Both the position numbers and the translations under genes were made by a program. Source: Astragalus membranaceus (Eukaryota > Streptophyta > Magnoliopsida > Fabales > Fabaceae). From it: 64,000 nucleotides of DNA. Under the pieces are notes generated by a model, which saw nothing but the letters and a program-made list of their open reading frames with translations, was not told the origin of the DNA and made no database searches. Positions 1 through 10,098 of this stretch are shown in pieces. The DNA lies in assembly GCA_039519185.1 (NCBI GenBank), contig CM076846.1, positions 69,984,666 to 70,048,665 on the forward strand, in the 5' to 3' direction. Numbering within the stretch: position 1 is the first letter of the stretch; every line of letters starts with the position of its first letter.

Positions 1-290
1 AACTCAATCAAAGCAACGGTTCAGATACATCTGCAAGATCTGATGGCTCAAGATCATCAAAGCAAACATCACTCAAACTCTATAAATACCACTTTCAATG
101 CTCATTAATGGTAGGCATTCTCTCCAACAAACATTGATTCATTCAAACACTGACTTGAGCGTCGGAGTGTTCTTGCAGGTACAACACCGTCATCTCAAGA
201 TTGAACACCACAGATCAAGGTCGACATCTACCAACTACTTCGGACTAACTCGTTAAGGTCGGAAGTACGGTACAAAACAATAGTTATTTA
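1..290 (+). repeat. Probable gypsy LTR 3' part (U5-like remnant)
   Basis: The stretch contains a TATA-like box (ctataaatacc near 80), then the phrase gagcgtcggagtg followed by ttgcaggtacaacacc. That wording recurs in the R/U5 part of plant Tat/Ogre-type gypsy LTRs (family knowledge from memory). No reading frame is present and the left part lies outside the window, so the element cannot be closed. It could equally be another gypsy lineage. Confidence 0.35.
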
Positions 291-292
291 TT

Positions 293-579
293 TGTTAGGT
301 CATTCCCTTCTATTCCCCCATGTAGTGGAATCCTATAATTAAAGGATTCCACCCCCCCTTTTAGAGTATCTTTTGTCATTCCTAAAGTTTAGTCGTGAAC
401 GGGTGAGGCCGGATTCTGGGTAAAGCCGGAGGGAGGGGAGCCTATTCTCCCCCATTCTCCCTATTGTAACCATTTCATATAAATAACACTCTCCTTTCAT
501 TCCATTTTCATCCCTTCTCTAATTCTTTGCACTATCACTATTCTTAATTACCGAGCAACGTTAGGTTGGTGGCCTAACA
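293..579. repeat. Candidate small solo LTR or TRIM-like element
   Basis: The segment begins TGTTAGG and ends CCTAACA, perfect inverted termini in the TG..CA form of LTRs, 287 bp long. It has a TATA-like atataaataac near 478. The immediate 5-bp flanks do not match. However aaaacaat occurs at 274-281 and again at 580-587, so the true left boundary may be 282, or the likeness may be chance. No coding capacity. Confidence 0.4.
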
Positions 580-1010
580 AAAACAATGAAATATTATAAT
601 TCAGAAAGTTTGAGCACATAAAATTAATCTAATAGGTATTATGTGAACTACTACTGTATCAGTATGGTCTCCCGTATAAACATAAATACCTTACACTAAA
701 TTTGGTTGATAGATAAGAAAAGATGATTTTTAGTGAACTGACAATTAACTACCGTCTTCTACATAAATATAAATCAATGAATAGTCATGTTAATAAATAA
801 CAACCACATCCAAGTAGGAAACATGTCATAATGCTTTATATATTAGTTCGCTCCCCCACCCCTCACAATAGTCCGCTCTGCCATAATTTCCCCCATCTTT
901 ATAAGAAAAAGGCTGTTTCGACATTCCATAACAGATAGATAACGGGGAACCATTGCAAACAAATAGGTATGAGAAAAGGACCTAAATGAGTAGAAAATAA
1001 GTAACCATAC

Positions 1011-1190
1011 TTTTAGAACATTCAATAGCCATTGACATCTCCCTCCAAATATCTTCGAGCCCATCCTCTTCAGCAGCAACCTCAAGATTAGTTTCCTCTT
1101 GTACACCAACATAAACACCTTTATCTTTCCTAGTGTTATCTTTCCGAGCCAGACTTATCTCCACTTTTAGATCCTCACTTTCTCCATGGT
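1011..1190 (-). pseudogene. Exon fragment of an SNF2-type chromatin remodeler (DRD1/CLASSY clade)
   Basis: The minus strand encodes an acidic stretch ending GLEDIWREMSMAIECSK. It is followed at once by a consensus donor (AAAA|GTATGG, donor GT at 1009-1010). The W-x-EM block preceded by acidic residues is typical of the segment before the zinc-binding region in plant DRD1/CLSY proteins, which recruit Pol IV/V for RNA-directed DNA methylation (recognised from memory, not aligned). No neighbouring exons, helicase motifs or start were found, so it is probably a stranded single exon. The exact paralogue is uncertain. Confidence 0.4.
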
Positions 1191-1199
1191 GGTGAGCAC

Positions 1200-2328
1200 T
1201 GAGCAGTCAGCAGTGGGAGTCTAATAACCCTTTAAAGCATTTTTGAACATTGGTTAGCAAAGAATTACAGTTAAACAACAACAATCACATTCGTTTTCCC
1301 ACTAGGTGTGGTTAGCTACATTGATCAAACGCCATCATAATGATCTATGTCGATGCAACAACTTGCATTAGGAAAAAAGAAACACAGTATCTTCTCAAAG
1401 CCAAAGATGTATAGTGATACGTTACGTTTTATATGGTAGAAAGACATAAGATGCAGTGAAATTTCTGCAACAACTAATAAATGAAACATTTATGGCTTTA
1501 AGCTCTGCAATAATCTCTCTATGTTTTACAGAACAAAGCCAAAGTACTGTGAGCTGTACATTATATGGTACAAAAACACGGTATGCCAAAAGATAAAAAC
1601 ATATAGAGTAGAAAATAATGCTTTTTGTTTCTCCTTAGTCTTCCTTCCTTGTTTTATGATAACATCCAATTTTGACCTTTGACATGTGTACTTATTTTTT
1701 ACACATGATTTTCGAGAGAGTGCTATCAAATGGTTTCTTGGTACTCAGTATACTTCTGCAGTTGCTAAGTCTCTTTCTCAGCATCTATGTTTTTGAAATC
1801 CGACGTAGATCCAAATTGTATAGAGAAATCAAGAGGATGAAATAATATATGTTACGCAAAAATGCACTTTTGGTCCTCTATATTTATCCAAAATTTCAGT
1901 TTGGTTATTTATGTTTTTTTTTCTCACTTATTTTTCAAGCTCTCTTCAAAAACATGTCGATGTCCATTGTCCAGTATTAGCAATAATAAAGTTGAAGTTC
2001 AAACAAGATGGGATGGATATTATCTCAACTTCCATTCATCCATTTAATCAAAGTAACACAATACTTCAAGGTCAATTCATGGAAACCTGAGATCTTCCAT
2101 GCCATATATTATTAATAGCACATTTACAAATTATACATAGAATAGATTTTGATACAGGTGTACAAGCACAATATGCATTCATATTTACATACTTACAAAT
2201 ATACACATATACACAAGATCATTATGAATTTTTAACTTGACTAATTAATGTAATATCGAATTGTCAAGATTTGATAGCATATTACTAAGCATATGTATCA
2301 TTGATGAGAAAATGGCTATGAACTCCAT
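1200..2328. other. Intergenic AT-rich DNA, no gene seen
   Basis: I found no splice-bounded coding block, RNA gene or terminal repeats here. Short open frames at 1526-1729 and 1862-2047 have no family resemblance and look like chance. Confidence 0.5.
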
Positions 2329-2362
2329 TCTCAATCAGCCAGGGAACAACCTGATACGACTA

Positions 2363-2389
2363 GTGAAGGAGGTAGTGTGGGAATGTGAG
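2363..2389 (+). repeat. Displaced copy of LINE internal sequence
   Basis: About 26 bp here (agtgaaggaggtagtgtggg and on) recur at 3064-3090 inside the RT-coding part of the same LINE. The left copy sits directly upstream of the endonuclease remnant, where it does not belong. Confidence 0.6.
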
Positions 2390-4131
2390 TGCACAGTGGA
2401 TTGGGGATAGAGAAACATCTGACCATTGCCCAGTTTGGTTGATTACTTCGGAGTTGAATTGGGGTCCCAAACCGTTTAGATTTAATAATTGTTGGATGGA
2501 CCATGAGGGATTTAAAGAATTTGTCCAAGGAAGTTGGACGTCATTCCAAGTGGTAGGGAGGGATTCATTTGTGTTGAAAGAGAAACTAAAAGTGTGGAAC
2601 CGGGAGGTTTTCGGCTACAAAGATTTGAAAATAGAGAATATAGTAAGAGATTTAAATGAGCTTGAGAGGTTGTCATCGGAAGGGTGAGAGGTTGTCATCG
2701 GAAGGGGGCGGTATTGATGACGTGCAGAGGAAAGGTTGAATGATGAGTTTTGGGTGGAATTACATGCAAAAGAAAGCCTCCTTGCGCAAAAATCAAGAGT
2801 AATGTGGTTAGCGGAAGGAGACTCAAATAGCCGGTTTTTTCATGCGTGCATAAAAGGTAATAGAAGAAGAACACAATTGTTGAAAGTGGAGGTGAATGGT
2901 GAGTGGGTGGAGGATGTGGGGGGTGTTAAGAAAGCGGTAAAAGATCACTTTGAGGCGAAGTTTAAAGAAGAGGATTACAATAGGCCTAAAATTGATGGTG
3001 TCCATTTCAATCAAATATCAAGGAGGGATAAGGAATTTTTGACCGAGCCTTTTTCATTGGAGGAAGTGAAGGAGGTAGTGTGGGAATGTGATGGGAACAA
3101 GAGCTCGGGCCCGGACGGGTTCAATCTTAATTTCATTAAGGGTGTTGGGATGTAATCTCCCCGGAAATCATGAAGTTCTTCAACGAATTCCATAGACTAG
3201 CAAAGTTGCCAAAGGCGATTAGTGCTTCTTTCTTAGCACTCATCCCCAAGACAATTAACCCGCAAGGTTTAGGGGAGTATAGGCCAATTTCACTTATTGG
3301 ATGTTTGTACAAGATGCTTGCAAAGGTCTTGGCGGGGAGGATAAAAAAAAGTGTTGAAAGGAGTGATCTCTAGTGGGCAAAGCGCCTTCCTCCCTGGGAG
3401 AAACATTTTAGATGGTGTGGTTGTGGTAAATGAAGTGATGGATATGGCAAAGAGGACTAATCAGAAATGTGTGGCACTTAAAGTGGATTTTGAGATGGCG
3501 TATGATTCGGTAAGTTGGTCGTACTTGGACTATATGTTGGAAAGAACGGGGTTTGGCGAGAAGTGGAGGGGTTGGATGCGGGCATGCTACTCTTCCAATT
3601 CAATTTCAGTATTGGTTAATGGTAGTCCAACGGAAGAATTTGTGGCCCAAAAGGGTTTGAAACAGGGCGATCCTCTTGCTCCATTTTTGTTTCTAGTTGC
3701 GGCGGAAGGGTTGGCAGGATTGGTAAGGATGGGAGTGGAATCTAATAATTTAGTCGGATTCAAGGTAAGCGAGACCCTCTCGGTTGATGTTCTATAATTT
3801 GCGGATGATACTATATTTTTTTGTGATGGGGGGGGGGGGGGGGGGAAGAAGTGTGTGGTGCTTGAAGGCAATTCTTAGAAGCTTTGAGCTTGTCTCGGGA
3901 TTGAAGGTGAATTTTGCTAAGAGTAATGTCATAGGCAGAAATATGGAGGAGAGGACTATGGAGAGGATATCACAATTTCTATCATGTAGGTTGGGGTCTT
4001 CTTATTTCAAGTTTCTTGGTGTCCCGATTGGCGCAACTCCGAGATTGTTGAGTACTTGGCAAACGGTAATTGATTCTATAAAAGCTAGGCTCAACAGTTG
4101 GAAGAGTAGACAATTATCTATTGGTCGGTGA
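2385..4131 (+). pseudogene. LINE ORF2 remnant: endonuclease C-terminus and reverse transcriptase
   Basis: The product would be a target-primed reverse transcriptase. Open pieces are 2385-2687 (end of endonuclease and linker), 2736-3155 (pre-RT region with SSGPDG), 3170-3373, 3351-3797 (fingers and palm, including the first catalytic Asp) and 3784-4131 (after the FADDT box). Adjacent pieces belong to one ancestral frame separated by indels and nonsense changes. The FADD active-site box survives but lies between two lesions, so no functional polymerase can be made. The Cys-rich and RNase H ends are absent. Confidence 0.88.
2664..2709 (+). repeat. Short tandem duplication in the LINE
   Basis: The motif gagaggttgtcatcggaagg occurs twice in a row and introduces a TGA stop at the junction. 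This is one of the lesions that disable the LINE frame. Confidence 0.7.
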
Positions 4132-4133
4132 GT

Positions 4134-4319
4134 CGCGCTAGGCTCGACCTCGTCGTGGAGGTCGATGGGCCACGCTAGGTCCGACCTCGCGATCGGAGGT
4201 CAGTGGGCCACGCTAGGCGTGACCTCGCGATTGGAGGTCTGTGGGCACGCTAGGCCCGACCTCGCGATTGGAGGTCGATGAGCGTGTTAAGCTCGTCCTC
4301 GGATTTGAGGGGTTAGTCT
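4134..4319. repeat. GC-rich 38-bp minisatellite, about five copies, hairpin in each unit
   Basis: Units start with (c)acgctagg and contain gacctc, about 8 bp, then gaggtc, an inverted repeat able to form a 6-bp stem. Clear copies begin near 4134, 4171, 4209 and 4247, with a decayed fifth near 4284. The tract is strongly GC-rich against AT-rich surroundings and starts exactly where the LINE sequence ends. Confidence 0.85.
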
Positions 4320-5356
4320 GAAATTAAAAACCATATTTTTAATTTCTTTTTGAGAGTAATTTTTAGACCTATTTATTCATTTTGAAAGCTTTTTCTTTAG
4401 AATATATCGACACTTTAAAATATTTACATTTAATAAATTTTTTGAGTAATCGACACTTTATATATAGACCATCCACGTACACTTTGTCAAATTTTTGTAT
4501 TGATGTGAATGAACAATATTTGAAAAAACCATCTATCTACACTTTAATAAAAGATGAATAGTGAGTGATGTGAATGAATAATGAATGAGTAAATCATAAT
4601 TATTACTTTGATGTGAATGAATAATATTGCACCATTGTGATGCAAGTGAGTATAATTGTTTATGCTCTAAATTTCAAAAGGGTTTTTTAAATCCTCAAAT
4701 AAACAAGTTTATGTTCTTGATCTCTCTTTTAATCTCTTTCTCTCATCAGGGTTCACTAATTTTAATCATTAAGATAAACAAGTTTATGTTATTGATCTCC
4801 CTACTTTATATGTTGGAAGTAGAGGATACAAGGTGCTTTTGTAAACACTTAAGATAAACAATTATGCGAGATCTAATAAACATTAGTAAGAGTAATCACG
4901 CTTCGTATTTTCAAAGGTAAAATCAATGTATATGGAATTTTTCTCAAAAGATTGAAGTTTTCTGCTATGTCGGTCTTGTACAATCCGAACAAAGAAACGT
5001 CAAATAGTATTTCAAATAATTGCTTATTTTAAAACGGTGGAGAAACTTTGAAGACTATTTAATAAATTTTTATAGTTAAGAGATTACATTAGAGAAAGTG
5101 ATAGTTAAGAGAATAAATTGAGATTATATTCATTAATTTTTATCGAATATAACTCCATCAAAGATGATCTATTACAAAACTGATTTGAATATCCTGCACA
5201 AAATTAGTATCTGGGTAAACCTCAAGGAATAACAGGCTACGAATATTTTTACATTATAAGTAATTGATAAAAATAACCTAAAAAAAGCTACACTCCTCCA
5301 ACTTTCCAAGGTAGTGTATAATATAAGTGGCAAAATTCATTTGGGACATATTTAAA
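4320..5356. other. AT-rich intergenic DNA, no gene seen
   Basis: Only low-complexity phrases recur (for example gatgtgaatgaataat near 4500-4630). There is no coding block with splice borders and no terminal repeats that I can support. Confidence 0.5.
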
Positions 5357-6042
5357 CTATTGGAACCATTTTCTAAGCTGTTTAGACTGTTTTTTCTCAC
5401 CATCATTCCCTTGGTAGTGTGAAAATTTGGATGTATATTGTTCTATAAGCATGTCAAGCGTATCTACTACTTCCTTCCCTGCTGAACCTATATTCTTCTT
5501 TGGCCTTTTCCTTGAAACTTTTTCCCCTGCTTGTTCTTCTTGCTTTTGCATCTTCCTCTTTCTAAATCCCATTTCATCTTTATTTCCTGACATTTTCCAG
5601 TTGGTGTCAATGGCAGTATTTTTACCTTCATGTAATTTGGCACCATGATTCTGACTGTCTCGGTTATTCTTTGACCTCATCGCTGAAGCTTTTGGATTTT
5701 CTTTCTGTGATAACACTTCAGCATTTGTACTCTTTTGGTTGCCTTTCTGTCTTTTGGGTTTGTGTTCTTGAGGAGATCTTCCATTAGTCGCTTTATCACC
5801 TGATTCGCCATTTGCATTCTGTACCATATACTTTGCTGGTTTGCCATGCTCTTGAGACTTTCGTTTTCTGTCCTTTACATGAGTGTGAACTCCTGCATTG
5901 CCTGTGTTGCCATTTTCCCTGGCATTGTTGTCGTCGTGATGAGGCTGCTGCTGAAATTGTTGCTTTGCCTTCCAAATTTTTAACGTTTGAACGTTATCAG
6001 TTGCAAACTCCACGATAGGTCGGTGTTCGGGACCAAATGTTT
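5357..6042 (-). pseudogene. RBM28-like terminal exon, basic C-terminal tail
   Basis: The acceptor CAACAG at 6045-6043 opens TFGPEHRPIVEFATDN, the typical end of the last RRM in this family. A long Lys/Asn/Gln-rich tail follows with several KRPKK-like nuclear or nucleolar localisation clusters. It closes with DTLDMLIEQY, KFSHYQ and KQLRKWFQ before the stop at 5357-5359. This exon has no internal stop, so decay of the locus may be recent or this piece is the youngest part. It is the longest intact fragment of the pseudogene. Confidence 0.78.
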
Positions 6043-6292
6043 CTGTTGTTGATAAAAGACAACTTTGGATTAAACAAAAATTAGGGTGCACACAATCCCA
6101 AGTCTAACCACCTAACAATAATAAGAGAGATACTAAAAAGTGATTGGTTAATCTTTCAACAAGTCAATACAGTTCTTAAAGAAAGTGATTAAGTTAGGAG
6201 GCAAGTGTGTTGAGTTAATAAAAAACAAGTAAATTATAAAGTGTGTTCATAAGTGTGTTGTTGATGCTCATCTAATAAGAAATTGATGTTAC

Positions 6293-6422
6293 TAGGACTG
6301 TTGTTGAGAGCTCTCAAAGCCACAACGGCATGCTGATGCTCAGAGAATTCAACAAAGGCAACTCCACGTGAATGGCGTTCTTGGGAAACTTTTCCTTTCC
6401 TTTCACCTTTCAAACACTTCAA
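6293..6422 (-). pseudogene. RBM28-like penultimate exon (last RRM)
   Basis: Acceptor TTTGCAG|TTGAAG and donor CCTA|GTAACA bound 130 nt. The peptide includes SRGVAFVEFSEHQHAVVAL and RALNN, the RNP1-containing half of the last RRM. Splicing to the next exon restores frame (codon A|AA). No upstream exon was found between 6423 and the chromovirus at 6633, nor in 11963-12030. Confidence 0.75.
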
Positions 6423-6632
6423 CTGCAAAATACATGTATATATAATATTAAAATAGAATGATATTCCTAAAGATTTACAGTAACAAGATGGCCAACTTCT
6501 CCAAGTCATGATCTAATTCACCAACCTGCCGAGTTACTGCAGTTGAATTCATTCATAGCCAAAACCATAAGCAAGAAACCAGATTAAATAAATCGCAATA
6601 ACCCAACTTAAGTTAAAGCTGGAAAATCAATG

Positions 6633-7035
6633 TGATAGGAACAAGGATACTGAGGGTAGTGATAAGAAATTTGAGAAAACTTACTCTAGGAGGGGTAGGA
6701 GTGGTATTTCACCTAATTAATGAGTAGGGAAGTGTGTGCTGCGTGATTGTGTGTGTTGGCAGTACTGGCAGGACCGTTGCACACAGTGTTGGTGAGGAAT
6801 ACAAGGACTAGGTATTTTCTCTTTGCAGGTAGGCAAGAATTGGCTTGGGATTGGGCCCTAGGACAGTTTTCTCTCACTCTGGAAGTGCTGTATTTTCATC
6901 TCTGCTACTTTTCTGTTGCTGAATACCCAGAATCATTCTACTCTCTTGTAATTATCCCTTTTCAATGAATAGAAATCACTCCCATTCTTTTGAATATATC
7001 TGTTTGTTCGTCACTGTTTTATTGTGATTCTATCA
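6633..7035 (+). repeat. Chromovirus 5' LTR
   Basis: 403 bp, TGATAGGAAC...TTCTATCA. Its U3 start duplicates the 3' end of the integrase reading frame (see the 3' LTR). Confidence 0.93.
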
Positions 7036-7037
7036 TT

Positions 7038-7051
7038 GGTATCAAAGCTCT
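7038..7051 (+). other. Primer-binding site, initiator Met tRNA type
   Basis: Two bases after the 5' LTR, the sequence tggtatcaaagctc matches the initiator Met tRNA complement common in plant LTR elements (TGGTATCAGAGC) with one mismatch. Confidence 0.8.
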
Positions 7052-7072
7052 AGAATCATCAGAGCTAGAATA

Positions 7073-8113
7073 ATGGTGAAGAAGACCGCCGTCGAGGAAC
7101 GTCAGGAATGCTTGGAACTGAGTTTTGAAGAACTGGCCTTAGAGTTGCGAACGCAGAGAGCTGCGATGCAAGAGTGGATGGAGCGAATGGAGCTCCGATT
7201 GCGGAAGAAGAAGAAAGGACACTGTCGACGTTCTGGGAGTAGTACGATAGACGAGGAAGGAGAAGAAGAGACCGATGATGACTCATCAACTGAAATGGAG
7301 CGCTCCGGTGGAGATAGCCTCAAGCTTCGCCGTCGCTACCATGGCCGGAAACTCGAGATACCTGTTTTCGAAGCTGGAGAGGCTTACAGTTGGTTGCTTA
7401 AGGTGGAACGCTATTTCAAGCTGAACAAAGTAGAGGAAGAAGAAATGTTGGAAGCTGTGGTGATTGCTTTAGATGGTAAAGCTTTGAATTGTTATCAATG
7501 GTGGGAGGAACAACACCCCGATCCTAGTTGGGAAGACTTTAAACAAGCCGTGATACGCCGTTTCCAACCCAGCTTGCTGCGAAATCCTCTGGGTCCAATT
7601 CTGAATGTGAAACAAACCGGTACTGTGATGGAATACCAGGAACACTTTGAGATGCTCATTGCGCCCTTGAAACGTCAGGAACGCGTAATGCTTGAGAGCA
7701 TATTTCTGAATGGCTTGCGTGAAGATATTCAGACAGAATTGAAACTCCATAACACTCGTGGGTTGAATGCAATGATGGATAGAGCCTTGCTTATCGAGGA
7801 AAGGAACAAAGCACTCAGGGATGATGGAACGAAGAAGGGTGATAGTTCAAAGGGCAGGTCTGGGTCGGTGGGAGCAGGTTATGAGACGGGGAGAAACAGA
7901 ACATTCATTACTAAGCCCAAGTTTGTGGGAACTAGTAGTGCAGGTTCCAATGAGACCAAGACACAATCTAGTAGTGATAATAAGAAGCAAGGGAAGAGAC
8001 TATCTCAAGAAGAGCTAAGGGATTTGAGTAGAAAGGGCCTTTGTTTTAAATGTGGAGAGACGGGGACGAGACCATGTGTGCAAGATGAAGCATTTTCGTG
8101 TGGAGTTGATTGA
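7073..8113 (+). pseudogene. Chromovirus gag, ends in a frameshifted zinc knuckle
   Basis: The frame encodes a Glu/Lys-rich N-terminus, then the retrotransposon gag core (WLLKVERYFKLNKV, WWEEQHPDPSWEDFKQAV), and the start of the nucleocapsid knuckle (LCFKCGE). Gag forms the virus-like particle and binds the genomic RNA. The knuckle is broken. The first two cysteines are in this frame, but the His and last Cys (RDHVCKMKH) are in the next frame, from 8052. A 1-base indel near 8055-8062 therefore separates gag from the rest of the polyprotein. Confidence 0.9.
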
Positions 8114-10098
8114 GGATGATGATGATGAAGGGGAGGGTACAGAGTCAGAATCTGATGTGGAAGAGATAGGGAAGGAGGAGACTAGTGAAGTGGTGATGGA
8201 ATTGAAAACCTTGCTACTCTCACTGAGAAGCACACAAGGATTGACATCCAATCAATCTTTTAAGGTTTGGGGGGTGATCAATGGAAGGGAGGTATTAATA
8301 CTCATAGACTCAGGGGCTTCCACTAATTTTATTTCACATAGATTGGTGAAGAAGTTAGAAATTCAGCTTGAGGATACTAAGGAGTATACTGTAGAGATTG
8401 GAAATGGTGAGAAATTGACCCATAGGGGTGTTTGTATGGATCTGAGAGTGCAAGTGCAAGGTATTGCATTTACTTAGAACTTTTTTTGATGTCATTAAAG
8501 GGCACTGACCTAGTGTTGGGTATGGATTGGCTTGCTAGTTTGGGGAATATTAAAGCTAATTTCAAGAACTTGGTAATTAAGTGGAAGGGGGGAGGTCAGA
8601 AGTTTAAAATCAAGGGGGAACCTTCATTGAGCAGGCATCAAACCTCTTTGAAAACCATGATGAAGGCCATGCATCAAGAGGATGAATGTTACATTGTCCA
8701 TTTGTACCAAATGGATGCTCACGGTGGAGAAACAGAGGTAGACCCGAAGCTGCAACAGATTTTGGAGATCTATGATGATGTATTCCAGGCACCTACAGGA
8801 CTACCTCCGCATAGAGAACAAGACCATGCTATCAATCTCAAGACAGACACTGTCATTCCAAACATCCGGCCATACATGTATCCCCATTACCAAAAATATG
8901 AGATTGAAAAAATTGTTGATGAAATGTTGTCTGCTGGTATAATTAGGCCAAGAATTAGCCCATTTTCTAGTCCGGTGTTGTTGGTAAAGAAGAAAGATGG
9001 AGGGTGGAGATTTTGCATTGATTATAGGGCTCTGAACAAACATACTGTGACTGATAAATTCCTCATACCTATCATTGATGAGTTGCTTGATGAGATTGGT
9101 TCTGCTGCTGTGTTTTCTAAGCTTGATTTGAAGTTTGGGTATCATCAAATTAGGATGAGAGAAGAAGACATACACAAGACGGATTTCAGGACACATGAGG
9201 GGCATTGTGAGTATCTGGTTATGCCGTTTGGGCTCACCAATGCTCCCTCTACTTTTCAAGCACTTATGAATAAGATACTTAAGCCCGTGATGAGGATGTT
9301 TGTATTGGTCTTCTTTGATGACATCTTGGTGTACAGTAAGGACATGGCTAATCACCATGAGCATTTGAGTATTGTGTTGGGGATTTTGAGGGACAACACT
9401 CTGTTTGCCAACAAGAAGAAGTGCACTTTTGCCCAAACTCAAATTGAGTATTTGGGACACATCATTTCTCAGCATGGGGTAGCAACAGACCTAGCTAAGA
9501 TAGATGCTATGACTAGTTGGCCAGTTCCTAAAGATGTGAAGGGGTTGAGGGGTTTCCTAGGACTCACTAGATATTATAGAAGGTTTGTGAAGAATTATGG
9601 TAAGATAGCATGGCCATTGACTCAACAATTGAAGAAAGACAAGTTTCATTGGTCTGAGGAGGGTCAGAGGGCTTTTAAGGAGCTAAAATCTGCTATGACC
9701 TCCTTAACAGTCCTTGCCGTTCCTGATTTCACCAAAGAGTTTGTGATTGAGACTGATGCTTCAGGAAAGGGGCTTGGGGCAGTGTTGATGCAAGATAGGA
9801 GGCCAGTTGCTTACATGAGTCATACTTTGTCTAATAGGGCCCAGAACAAGTCTGTGTATGAGAGAGAATTGATGGCTATTGTGATAGCGGTTCAGAAGTG
9901 GAGACACTATCTGTTGGGGTAGAACAACAAAAGTCTTAGATTCCTCACAGACAAGAAGAGTCTTAGATTCATCACAGAATAGAGGGTTATGGGGGGAAGA
10001 ACAACAAAAGTGGATCACTAAGCTTTTGGGATATGACTTTGACATCAAATACAAGCCTGGAATAGAAAATAAAGCTGCAGTATAGTGCTCTATCCACA
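8052..10098 (+). pseudogene. Chromovirus protease, reverse transcriptase and RNase H, frameshifted
   Basis: The aspartic protease motif LIDSGASTNFI lies near 8306. After a stop and frame change near 8477-8490 the RT-RNase H frame runs to 9922. RT signatures are FCIDYRALNK, KLDLKFGYHQI (catalytic Asp about residue 232 of that frame), MPFGLTNAPSTFQ and VFFDDILVYS (Asp pair about 296-297). The RNase H start is IETDASGKGLGAVL. At 9922-9990 a scrambled stretch repeats aagagtcttagattc, and a further indel lies near 10087, so RNase H is severed from integrase. The catalytic residues of RT are still present. Confidence 0.9.

Larger units (their letters stand above)
2329..4133 (+). mobile_element. Degenerate LINE (non-LTR retrotransposon), truncated at both ends
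   Basis: Successive frames carry LINE hallmarks in the right order. First is the end of the apurinic endonuclease (SDHCPV, near 2415). Then come the linker and reverse transcriptase. The RT blocks are GPDGF (3110), YRPISLIGCLYKMLAK (3280), GQSAFLPGRNI (3376), the aspartate motif KVDFEMAYDSVSW (3480), LKQGDPLAPFLF (3657) and the FADDT box (3798). The frame is broken by a stop at 3795-3797 just before FADDT, by a homopolymer of G at 3829-3846 with a frame change, and near 2686 and 3150-3170. The sequence stops abruptly at SRQLSIG, where a tandem repeat begins, so the 3' half of ORF2 and the poly-A tail are missing. Confidence 0.9.

Noticed and set aside
843..1118. 91-codon minus-strand frame
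   Set aside because: It runs through the intron next to the DRD1/CLASSY-like exon in a different frame. The exon frame is better supported by motif and donor site.
6747..6968. Similar open frames in both chromovirus LTRs (also at 11670-12002)
   Set aside because: Located in noncoding LTR sequence, not conserved in length between the two LTRs, and without a domain.
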